The position numbers were made by a program, and so were the translations under genes. Below the pieces are notes generated by a model. The model was given only the letters and a program-made list of their open reading frames with translations. It made no database searches and was not told the DNA's origin. From contig MUZY01000169.1 in assembly GCA_003266065.1 (NCBI GenBank), positions 1 through 7,679 on the forward strand: a stretch of 7,679 bases of DNA, in the 5' to 3' direction. Below, piece after piece: positions 1 through 5,498 of the stretch. Origin of the DNA: Methanosphaera sp. rholeuAM130. GTDB lineage: Archaea; Methanobacteriota; Methanobacteria; Methanobacteriales; Methanobacteriaceae. Each line of letters starts with the position of its first letter. Position 1 is the first letter of the stretch.

Positions 1-264
1 ACACCATAACCCCATCGCGTGTATCTATTGTACCAAGACTTCTGCGAGAAACTAGGATTACTAATAGTTTTATTGAAGGTAGTATATAAATTTTATGCTA
101 ATTTTTTAATCGTGGGTTTCATTTCACATGATTAATTGGAGTAAGCTAATTTTTGGAATTAAACAGTTCAAATGCATTTCATTAGTCTAAAAGTAAGTAT
201 GGTTGGGATATGAGATAATAGTTTCGGTGAAAAAATAGTTTTAAAGAAAGGATAACATTAATTA
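1..264. other. Left-edge region with no callable gene
   Basis: This stretch has no reading frame with a start codon that I can support. Positions 1-55 are less AT-rich than 60-264 and may belong to a feature continuing left of the window. On the minus strand a stop-free frame covers 92-1 and reads protein-like (it includes SWYNRYTRWGYG) but contains no ATG, GTG or TTG. On the plus strand a frame from position 3 stays open until a TAA at 87-89, followed by a T6 run at 102-107, which would fit the tail of a plus-strand gene. TATATAAA at 83-90 is a good TATA box in either direction. Positions 110-229 show nothing beyond AT-rich spacer. I cannot choose between these readings. Confidence 0.4.
230..235 (-). 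terminator. Oligo-T terminator after the small anchored protein gene
   Basis: Read on the minus strand this is a run of six T, about 30 bases beyond the stop codon at 265-267. Archaeal RNA polymerase typically terminates at oligo-T tracts without needing a hairpin, so this is a plausible 3' end for the polB1-small protein transcript. No strong hairpin is seen. Confidence 0.4.
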
Positions 265-654
265 TCATTTCTTGTTTCTTTTGACGACAATCTTTTCGGC
301 TCTTATTTGAGGCGGTATCGTATTGGTAGGTTCGCCAACAGTATACACGTCTATCCTCGAACCGGTTTTTATGGCCGTAATGTTGGCCTCTACCTGCTTG
401 TTGTCCTTGTTTTCAACGAATATCTTCGTATTGTTTCTGACGATTATGGACATATTGGACGTTCTGTTTGTCTCGTCGGTTATATAGAATGTTCCAAGCG
501 TATTGTTTGTAAGCGTTGGACTTCCCGTGGTGTTTCCAATCACTTTAACATTTGATATGTCCGGCAGCTGATCCATTGTGGCGTTGTATGTTCCGATGAT
601 GAATCCTGCCAGAATAACCAATATTATAATCATCTGTCGAGGCGAAAGTTTCAT
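265..654 (-). CDS. Small membrane-anchored extracytoplasmic protein, possible OB-fold (DUF3221/DUF5666-like)
   Basis: A 129-residue protein of unknown function. Residues 8-22 form one hydrophobic segment after a short basic N-terminus (K2, R6), so it is a signal anchor or signal peptide, with the rest probably outside the membrane. No lipobox cysteine is present; the protein has no cysteine at all. Residues 54-125 look like a small beta barrel: alternating hydrophobics, an N-N-T-K-I-F-V strand, a turn at TGSRIDVYT, then PPQIRAEKIVV at the end. That pattern resembles the DUF3221/DUF5666 type of OB-like domain, by eye only. Seven N-x-S/T sequons (N24, N41, N50, N63, N67, N74, N91) suggest heavy N-glycosylation. 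It lies 99 bases behind polB1 on the same strand with no T-run between, so it may be co-transcribed. The start is the only ATG ahead of the hydrophobic segment; AAGGGA upstream is at best a weak ribosome binding site. Confidence 0.75.
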   Translation of the reverse strand: MKLSPRQMIIILVILAGFIIGTYNATMDQLPDISNVKVIGNTTGSPTLTNNTLGTFYITDETNRTSNMSIIVRNNTKIFVENKDNKQVEANITAIKTGSRIDVYTVGEPTNTIPPQIRAEKIVVKRNKK

Positions 655-753
655 GTTATATTATTCCCTTAGTTTTTATTGTTTTAATATATGTATCTAA
701 TGATAATTATATTTTGTATTAATAACCTATTTAAAGCTATTAAAACAATGTCT

Positions 754-2550
754 TTAATTGTCGATATCTCCGATATACGTGGCGTAGAATCCATCAGTAT
801 CTGCATATACCGGTTTGAATCCGAATTCCTTTGATTTTTCCATGGCATCTTGGATGTATTGTCTTCCCCATGCGGTTATTGCCGCTCCACATTCCTTCTT
901 ATACCATCTGAACCTTGAATATCCGTATACTCCATACATTGAATTTGCAAGTCTCTTGAGTCCCTGCTGTTCGAAGTCCAGTGCCTTTTTTTGTTCGGGG
1001 ATGCTCTCCGTCTTCATAAGTTTCTTTATTCGTTGTCTTTCATTCAATATTTCACCGATAAGTGATGGGATAAATCCTTTGGGCTCCTTTTTAAATTTGT
1101 ATCCGTTCTCAGGGCATTCATAGTATTCATCTTCCGACAATCCTTCACCGTCCGTGATGGTATCGGGGGATATGTTTTGAGCTATGATGATTGACGGATA
1201 CAGGCTTTTGAAGTCAAGGTATGCTATTTTTTCAAAGAGTCCCTTCTCCGGTTCCTTCACATACCCTCCGGTATTGCGTTTTGAATTCATCCTCTGGTTG
1301 TATTCACTGCTTGTCGGCTTGTTGGGCACTATGTTGTTTAGATTATATGCCTTTAGCATCAAGTACCATTCTATCATCTGACCCGTGGTCATACGTGCAA
1401 TGTCAAATAGGGGTTGGCCTACCAGTCTGCTTTGAGCAACCGTCAATGGAGTTATCTTTTCACCGATTTCCATGGTGGTTCTGGCGTCGTCCATTGAGTA
1501 ATCGAATAGCTCTTCCAGCTTTTCATCGTCGCTGTCCCAGTATTCGAATATCTTGTCTCCGGGAACGTCTATCTTCTCTTCATCAAAAAGTTCCAGATAA
1601 ACTCTCTCGAGAGTGTAGTGGTCAAGCTGCATGTATTGTCTTGAAAGCAGGTACAAGTCTACGTGTACGCGTCCCTTTATGATGCCCGCATTGTTGAATC
1701 CCCTTTTCTGGAATTTCACGCTGCTTCCGTCTACTCCCAGATCCAATTTGACGTTTAGTACGTCTGCCCTTTTTTTAATGTAGGGCAAATCAAAGACATC
1801 CGAGTTGTATCCTACAAGAATGTCGGGGTTTTCCTCTTTTATAAGTTCCACAAAGCCCCTAAGCATATCCTCTTCACTGTCAAAGGTGTCCACATAGTCA
1901 TGTCGTGACTTCTTGGTGGACAGTACCTTGTTTAATCCGTAGTTGCTGCTTAGGCTCATCATTATTATGGCATCATTTTCAGCGTTGGGCATTCCGTTTG
2001 CATTGTATACTTCAATATCATAACTAAGAATCTTGTTTCTGTTGCTGTGTTGGTGCGTGTCTATAGGATTTTCCTCCAGCTTGAACAATATGACGTCATC
2101 GTCTATGCTCAGATTGTCATAGGTCTTGTTGTCTATCGTTTTTCCATTCAGTTCCAGGATGTTGCTTGGAGTTATCTGCTTGTCGATGAGATATCTCCTG
2201 TAAAAGGGGATATCGTATTCCCGTATCTGTCTTACGCTAGGCAAATCCGCTATCTGTTCCCTTAGCTTGGGTACTTCCTGCGGATGTTGGAATATAATCT
2301 TTATGAATTCACGTTCTACTCCTATGTCTATTTTACTCTCGACTTCCACGTCATTCAGGTCTAATTCCTTCAGTTGATTGGTTGCTTCGTTGATGTCGTC
2401 TGAGAGTACGTACATGTACGGCTTGAATGAATCGTCATATGCTATTATGTTTTCCTCGCTGTCGGGGTCTAATCCAAACAGTCTTACAACTGCCTTATCA
2501 TTAAATGTTATGTAGTCAATATCATTTAGAACAATTTTCTTAGTTTCCAT
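754..2550 (-). CDS. polB: DNA polymerase family B, large subunit of a split enzyme (PolB1)
   Basis: Replicative or repair DNA polymerase with 3'-5' proofreading, 598 residues. Exonuclease motifs are intact: Exo I SYDIEVYN (D178, E180), Exo II at 241-258 (N249, D254), Exo III YSMDDA (Y351, D355). Polymerase motifs are motif A LDFKSLYPSI (D446, Y451), motif B KRLANSMYG (K532, N536, Y539) and motif C YADTDG (D584, D586). The protein stops 12 residues after motif C, so palm completion, thumb and any C-terminal PCNA-binding motif are absent. One-chain archaeal PolB enzymes have about 775 residues. In Methanothermobacter the missing part is a separate small protein (PolB2), and both are needed for activity. 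PolB2 is not in this window. The N-terminal domain has HPQEVP at 89-94, matching the uracil-sensing pocket of Pyrococcus PolB. The gene starts at ATG 2548-2550 with no ribosome binding site, so the transcript probably has a very short leader. Confidence 0.95.
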   Translation of the reverse strand: METKKIVLNDIDYITFNDKAVVRLFGLDPDSEENIIAYDDSFKPYMYVLSDDINEATNQLKELDLNDVEVESKIDIGVEREFIKIIFQHPQEVPKLREQIADLPSVRQIREYDIPFYRRYLIDKQITPSNILELNGKTIDNKTYDNLSIDDDVILFKLEENPIDTHQHSNRNKILSYDIEVYNANGMPNAENDAIIMMSLSSNYGLNKVLSTKKSRHDYVDTFDSEEDMLRGFVELIKEENPDILVGYNSDVFDLPYIKKRADVLNVKLDLGVDGSSVKFQKRGFNNAGIIKGRVHVDLYLLSRQYMQLDHYTLERVYLELFDEEKIDVPGDKIFEYWDSDDEKLEELFDYSMDDARTTMEIGEKITPLTVAQSRLVGQPLFDIARMTTGQMIEWYLMLKAYNLNNIVPNKPTSSEYNQRMNSKRNTGGYVKEPEKGLFEKIAYLDFKSLYPSIIIAQNISPDTITDGEGLSEDEYYECPENGYKFKKEPKGFIPSLIGEILNERQRIKKLMKTESIPEQKKALDFEQQGLKRLANSMYGVYGYSRFRWYKKECGAAITAWGRQYIQDAMEKSKEFGFKPVYADTDGFYATYIGDIDN

Positions 2551-2624
2551 AGAATTAAATCTATATAACTAAATATTAAAAAGTTTATATATTATTTTAT
2601 ATATTAATTTGTTACTTGTGTGAT
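2551..2624. promoter_or_regulatory. Divergent promoter region between polB1 and the GNAT gene
   Basis: This 74-bp, almost pure A/T gap serves two diverging genes. TTTATATA at 2584-2591 is, read backwards, TATATAAA, so the same box could serve either strand. For polB1 it would place transcription start near 2561, about 10 bases ahead of the ATG. A second TTTATATA at 2596-2603 would place a plus-strand start near 2625, right at the GNAT ATG. Neither gene has a ribosome binding site, which fits leaderless or near-leaderless mRNAs. Start distances are inferred from the usual 25-27 base spacing in archaea. Confidence 0.6.
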
Positions 2625-3236
2625 ATGATGTTGAAGTTTAGAAAATTAAATGATGACGACAATATTAAGAAGATATCCCATTGGATATACTCAACGGATG
2701 TGGTGTTCTTCAATAGACTTTTTACAAATAAGACCAATTCATTGGAGGCAATAAAGAATCTGATAACGAGTGATTATGTTAACCCATATCATAGAAAGTT
2801 TGTTACTGTGGCCTATGATGACAAGACCGGAAACATAAGGGCAGTGGCTTTGTCGTTCAAGGGAAATGAAATAACCGTTCGAGATACATTCAATGCCTTT
2901 AAGGGTACCGGTTTTACCAATAGCAGAAATCTGATGCTCTATGAATATGCAAGTGTTATCGTCACATCATATCTTAAGAATAATGAATATTACTTGGCAA
3001 GCTTATATGTTGATAAGAATTATCGTAATAGGACTATCGGAAGTAAACTGGTGGAAAACGTTAAGCAAAAGGCCAGACAGTCAAATTCCAGTAGACTGCT
3101 GGTTGATATAGAAGATGATAATTCTTCTATGGCGGACTTTTTCAAAAGATTCGATTTTGAGAAATCCAAATTAAGTTATCATAAGCTTATTGGAGTGCAG
3201 TACGGTTTTAGTACGATGGTTTATAAAATTAAATGA
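2625..3236 (+). CDS. GNAT-family N-acetyltransferase
   Basis: Predicted cytoplasmic acetyltransferase using acetyl-CoA; acceptor unknown. About 203 residues. The C-terminal half carries the family's core: a beta strand YLASLYVD, then YRNRTIGSKLV, the acetyl-CoA pyrophosphate loop and helix (a relaxed form of Q/R-x-x-G-x-G/A; the first glycine is threonine). Next come a strand LLVDIEDDNSSM and a helix-turn ADFFKRFDFEKS, as in motif B of the fold. The N-terminal part (ISHWIYSTDVVFFNRLF) resembles GNAT proteins that start with an 'IY-TDP-FF-LF' segment, and may form the acceptor side. The start is ambiguous: TTG 2616, ATG 2625 and ATG 2628 are all in frame. I choose ATG 2625 because it fits a leaderless start from the TATA box at 2596-2603. 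The gene is coupled to the hydrolase after it. Confidence 0.82.
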   Translation: MMLKFRKLNDDDNIKKISHWIYSTDVVFFNRLFTNKTNSLEAIKNLITSDYVNPYHRKFVTVAYDDKTGNIRAVALSFKGNEITVRDTFNAFKGTGFTNSRNLMLYEYASVIVTSYLKNNEYYLASLYVDKNYRNRTIGSKLVENVKQKARQSNSSRLLVDIEDDNSSMADFFKRFDFEKSKLSYHKLIGVQYGFSTMVYKIK

Positions 3237-3241
3237 GGGTG
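3235..3241 (+). promoter_or_regulatory. Ribosome binding site overlapping the GNAT stop codon
   Basis: GAGGGTG lies five bases before GTG 3247 and shares its first two bases with the TGA of the acetyltransferase gene (3234-3236). It decides the start of the hydrolase: the longer frame from TTG 3190 would overlap the GNAT gene and has no such site. The overlap implies translational coupling of the two genes. Confidence 0.75.
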
Positions 3242-3246
3242 TAAAT

Positions 3247-3879
3247 GTGGATAAAGTAGATGATATAATAATAATTTTGGGAAGAGGCCGTGATTCAAAT
3301 TCATACGTCATAGGGGAAACGTTAATCGATCCGGGTTCAGGTTTCGACATTGATTATCTGAAGGCCGAAATCAAAGAGGCCGGCCTTGAAATGGAGGATA
3401 TCAAAAGAATTGTAAATACCCATTGTCACTATGATCATATGGGTGCCGATAAACAGCTGCAGGATGAGTATGGATATGAGATATACATGCATCCGCTTGA
3501 CAAGAAGAGCGTCGACGAAAAGCTGGATGATACGACCGTTGCAACATCATTTGGAATGACGACTCCCGACTTGGATATCAAACAGTTGAATGAGGGTGAC
3601 ATGGTGGAGGACTTTGAGGTCATACACACTCCCGGCCATACCCGCGGAGGAATCTGCTTATGCAACGGTAAAAGTTTAATCAGCGGGGACACGGTATTTT
3701 CCGGCGGAAACTTTGGAAGAACCGATTTGCCTACAGGGGATTCCAGGCAGATGGCCGAGTCTATATTGAAGATAGCAGATCTTGACGTTGTGCAACTGTT
3801 TCCGGGTCATGGACCATATGCCATATCACAGGTATCCGAACAGATAGCCCTATCCGTCATGATAGCCTCAAGGTTATAG
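3247..3879 (+). CDS. Metallo-beta-lactamase-fold hydrolase, glyoxalase II-like
   Basis: Predicted cytoplasmic zinc (or iron/zinc) hydrolase of 210 residues, close to the size of stand-alone glyoxalase II-like enzymes. All metal ligands of a two-metal site are visible, numbered from GTG 3247: HCHYDH at 59-64 (H59, H61, D63, H64), H131 in HTPGHT, D148 in SGDTVF and H188 in PGHG. The GGNFGRTDLPTGD stretch after D148 is typical of the glyoxalase II/persulfide dioxygenase-like branch. No extra RNA-binding or rubredoxin domain is fused, so it is neither a beta-CASP nuclease nor a flavodiiron protein. The substrate cannot be read from sequence; a thioester such as an acyl-CoA or acyl-glutathione analogue is a family-based guess. 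It is the second gene of a pair with the GNAT acetyltransferase, so both may act on related acyl-thiol chemistry; this is inference. Confidence 0.9.
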   Translation: MDKVDDIIIILGRGRDSNSYVIGETLIDPGSGFDIDYLKAEIKEAGLEMEDIKRIVNTHCHYDHMGADKQLQDEYGYEIYMHPLDKKSVDEKLDDTTVATSFGMTTPDLDIKQLNEGDMVEDFEVIHTPGHTRGGICLCNGKSLISGDTVFSGGNFGRTDLPTGDSRQMAESILKIADLDVVQLFPGHGPYAISQVSEQIALSVMIASRL

Positions 3880-3902
3880 TTGGTATTTTAACCTCCATTA
3901 TC

Positions 3903-3929
3903 TTCTTTTTCTATATGATTTTTTTTCTT
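3903..3929 (+). terminator. Oligo-T terminator after the GNAT-hydrolase pair
   Basis: Two T-rich tracts (CTTCTTTTTC at 3903-3912 and eight T at 3919-3926) begin about 25 bases after the hydrolase stop codon. They match the archaeal pattern of termination at T tracts. No hairpin is needed or seen. Confidence 0.6.
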
Positions 3930-4057
3930 AATTGGGCTTGTTATCGGATGTAATGCGTATTGAATGTAACATGCATATTTGATTGAACTGTCATATCTAA
4001 TTTTAACATATTTTAACAAGAAATCAATTTAATCCTCGTTGTTTCCATTAATTAAAA

Positions 4058-4075
4058 AATTATTATATAATAATT
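4058..4075. repeat. Perfect 18-bp palindrome over the TATA box
   Basis: AATTATTATATAATAATT reads the same on both strands with no spacer. It encloses the predicted TATA box of the FMN-binding protein gene. It could be an operator or a by-product of A/T richness. Confidence 0.5.
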
Positions 4076-4115
4076 ACAATAAATGACTTATACTAGATTA
4101 GAGTAATTATTATAT

Positions 4116-4125
4116 GGAGGTTATC
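4116..4125 (+). promoter_or_regulatory. Strong ribosome binding site of the FMN-binding protein gene
   Basis: GGAGGTTATC matches nine of ten bases of the archaeal ideal GGAGGTGATC. It lies inside the would-be coding region if ATG 4114 were used, so it rules that start out and points to ATG 4129. Confidence 0.85.
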
Positions 4126-4128
4126 AAT

Positions 4129-4521
4129 ATGGATGATGAAGTAAAAAAAATATTCACAGAACAGACCTGGTTTGTAGCAACAATGGGTGATGAACCAAAC
4201 GTTGTTCCTATCGGATTTAAAATGGTGGAAGATGACGGTACAATGGTCATAGCCGATGTTGCAATGAAAACAACCAAGAAAAACTTAATGGAAAACGGTT
4301 TAATTGCAGTAACAGTATGTGATCCTGAAACCAAGAAAGCATACATGGCCAAAGGTAAAGCAACATTCTTTGAAGAAGGGGAATTAGTAGACGGATTAAA
4401 CAAATTTGCCGAAGAACAAGGATTCCCTTTCAGAGCAAAAGGTGCACTTACGTTTAAACCGGTTGCAGTACTGGCAAAACATCCAGGACCTGAAAACGAC
4501 CAGGAAATTGAATGGATATAA
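4129..4521 (+). CDS. Pyridoxamine 5'-phosphate oxidase-like FMN-binding split-barrel protein
   Basis: A cytoplasmic protein of 130 residues, the usual size for single-domain members of the PNPOx-like split beta-barrel family, which normally form FMN-binding dimers. The N-terminal helix (DDEVKKIFTEQTWF) leads into the strand FVATMGDEPNVVPIGF, followed by GTMVIADVAMKTTKKNLMENGLIAVTV. This strand-loop-helix pattern, with a basic TKKN at 49-52, is where family members hold the flavin phosphate. A strand pair KAYMAKGKATFFEEGE follows. True PNPOx is longer, so pyridoxal phosphate synthesis is unlikely; a flavin reductase or other redox role is a family-based guess. It appears to be transcribed alone, with a strong ribosome binding site and A-rich, regular codons that suggest good expression. 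The downstream end is a hairpin terminator. Confidence 0.85.
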   Translation: MDDEVKKIFTEQTWFVATMGDEPNVVPIGFKMVEDDGTMVIADVAMKTTKKNLMENGLIAVTVCDPETKKAYMAKGKATFFEEGELVDGLNKFAEEQGFPFRAKGALTFKPVAVLAKHPGPENDQEIEWI

Positions 4522-4528
4522 ATTTATA

Positions 4529-4558
4529 AGTGTCTTTGACACTATTTTTCTTTTTTTG
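4529..4558 (+). terminator. Hairpin plus T-tract terminator
   Basis: AGTGTC (4529-4534), a TTT loop, and GACACT (4538-4543) form a perfect six-pair stem, followed by ATTTTTCTTTTTTTG. It starts eight bases after the stop codon of the FMN-binding protein gene. Its form is like a bacterial intrinsic terminator; in archaea the T tract alone may suffice. Confidence 0.75.
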
Positions 4559-4601
4559 TTTTTCAATTACGTGGCTGTTTTAAAAATGCCTTGTTTATTT
4601 T

Positions 4602-4608
4602 AAAAAAA
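4602..4608 (-). terminator. Oligo-T terminator of trkA
   Basis: On the minus strand a run of seven T directly follows the trkA stop codon (4610-4612), within the 88-bp gap between the two converging genes. Each gene therefore has its own T tract in this gap. Positions 4559-4601 show nothing else. Confidence 0.55.
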
Positions 4609-4609
4609 G

Positions 4610-5320
4610 TTATATTGATGGAAAAATACTGTTTTTCGTAAAGTATTTTCTCGTTTTCTTAATGGATTTTCTTTTAACGAGTACCGTGACAGTATCGTCC
4701 TCATCGAGTATTATATCATCATTTGCTATCAATTCCACATTATCTTTCTCACACATTATTATAATAAAATCTTTTGTAGGACTAATCTGGCCGATTCTTT
4801 TGCCTATAACCTTCTTGGCCTTAACGGTTATGTCTATCAATTCACAGTCGCCCTTACCGGATATTGATAGGTCGGCTATGTTCGGCTTGATTATCAGTTT
4901 TTCAATATTGCTGCATGCGGTTAGTTCGGGGCTTATGACTTCGTTTAACCCTAATTTCTTAAACATTTTAATGTGGGTAGGATTGGCGGTACGTGCAATT
5001 ATTTTACTAAGATTATACTCCTGTGAAATCATTCCTATAAGTAGGTTTACCTCATCAATGCTTGTAGCGGCTACGATAATGTCGGCAGTTTCAATTCCGG
5101 CTTTCTGGAGTATTTTTCTATTTGTAGCATCTCCATTTATTATGTTGACATCATCAAATTCTTCCTTAATGGTATTGATTACTTCCATATGGTTGTCTAT
5201 TAAGGTTATGCCATAGTTTTCCTGCTTTTTCAACAGTTCAATCAGTCTAATGCCGACCTTTCCTCCACCTACTATTATTACATCTATCAATTTTTGCACG
5301 ACTCCCGATTTATCATTCAA
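4610..5320 (-). CDS. trkA: TrkA-family potassium uptake regulatory protein (RCK_N plus RCK_C)
   Basis: Cytoplasmic gating subunit that binds NAD(H) or another nucleotide and controls a membrane potassium transporter of the TrkH/KtrB type; its partner is not in the window. Residues 13-135 form the Rossmann RCK_N domain: VIIVGGGKVG with G18-x-G20-x-x-G23, the acidic D42 ending strand two (ribose binding), GDAT at 63-66, and R110 in IARTANP. Residues 148-216 form the RCK_C (TrkA-C) ligand domain, ending with EDDTVTVLV. At 236 residues it is a single-unit TrkA, about half of bacterial TrkA, normal for archaea. The start is unsure: TTG 5320, GTG 5299 and TTG 5290 are in frame, and there is no ATG. 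GGGAG precedes GTG 5299 by only two bases and TTG 5290 by eleven. Family proteins usually begin a few residues before VIIVGGG, which favours one of the two shorter forms. Confidence 0.9.
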   Translation of the reverse strand: MNDKSGVVQKLIDVIIVGGGKVGIRLIELLKKQENYGITLIDNHMEVINTIKEEFDDVNIINGDATNRKILQKAGIETADIIVAATSIDEVNLLIGMISQEYNLSKIIARTANPTHIKMFKKLGLNEVISPELTACSNIEKLIIKPNIADLSISGKGDCELIDITVKAKKVIGKRIGQISPTKDFIIIMCEKDNVELIANDDIILDEDDTVTVLVKRKSIKKTRKYFTKNSIFPSI

Positions 5321-5498
5321 TTCAGTCTAATAATATTATTGATTTTTTAAAATATATTGTTTTTCTTTTTTTCTTAGGATAGCGGATGTAACTTTTTGCA
5401 GGAAATTTTTCAAATTATTTTACAGAGTAAAAAATATTAGTATAAGTTGGTATATAAACTAATATATATAATCATTCAATAGTATGTTGTGATTTATC
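5321..5498. promoter_or_regulatory. Divergent promoter region between trkA and the membrane protein gene
   Basis: A 178-bp gap. On the minus strand, AATATATTTT around 5348-5357 is a likely TATA box for trkA, with start near 5327. On the plus strand, TATATAAA at 5451-5458 is a clear TATA box placing transcription start near 5481, about 18 bases before ATG 5499; AATATATATAAT at 5461-5472 is an alternative. A 12-bp palindrome AATAATATTATT lies at 5329-5340 by the trkA start. The core promoters are about 100 bp apart, so unlike the polB1-GNAT region they need not share elements. No small gene is visible. Confidence 0.55.

Larger units (their letters stand above)
3930..4128 (+). promoter_or_regulatory. 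Promoter and upstream region of the FMN-binding protein gene
   Basis: Within the 249-bp gap between genes. TTATATAA at 4063-4070 is a good TATA box and would start transcription near 4092, giving a leader of about 37 bases. The box sits in the middle of a perfect 18-bp palindrome at 4058-4075. Its left half (AATTATTATAT) recurs at 4105-4115, just before the ribosome binding site. Further upstream, TTTTAACA occurs twice in direct repeat at 4001-4008 and 4011-4018, ten bases apart, on one face of the helix. These are possible operator sites, though A/T richness makes chance matches easier. Positions 3930-4000 hold no gene. Confidence 0.55.

Noticed and set aside
1..15. Possible tRNA end: TAACCCC at 7-13, like a seven-base acceptor strand (GGGGTTA on the minus strand)
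   Set aside because: Too little of the molecule is in the window to check a cloverleaf, and no T tract follows on the plus side. Neither orientation can be confirmed.
1221..1682. Plus-strand open frame of about 150 codons inside polB1
   Set aside because: It lies opposite a strongly conserved polymerase region, has no ribosome binding site and reads as low-quality protein. It is a shadow.
754..2550. polB as a broken pseudogene of a full-length polymerase
   Set aside because: All catalytic motifs are intact and no thumb-domain sequence follows the stop in any frame. The split form is known in Methanobacteriales.
3190..3246. Longer N-terminus for the hydrolase from TTG 3190
   Set aside because: It would overlap the GNAT gene by 47 bases and lacks a ribosome binding site, while GTG 3247 has GAGGGTG five bases upstream.
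4114..4128. ATG 4114 as the start of the FMN-binding protein
   Set aside because: The ribosome binding site GGAGGTTATC lies within those first codons and serves ATG 4129.
4662..5216. Plus-strand open frame of about 180 codons, rich in S, I and L, opposite trkA
   Set aside because: It looks like a membrane protein only because it is the reverse complement of the hydrophobic RCK strands. The TrkA frame has clear motifs.
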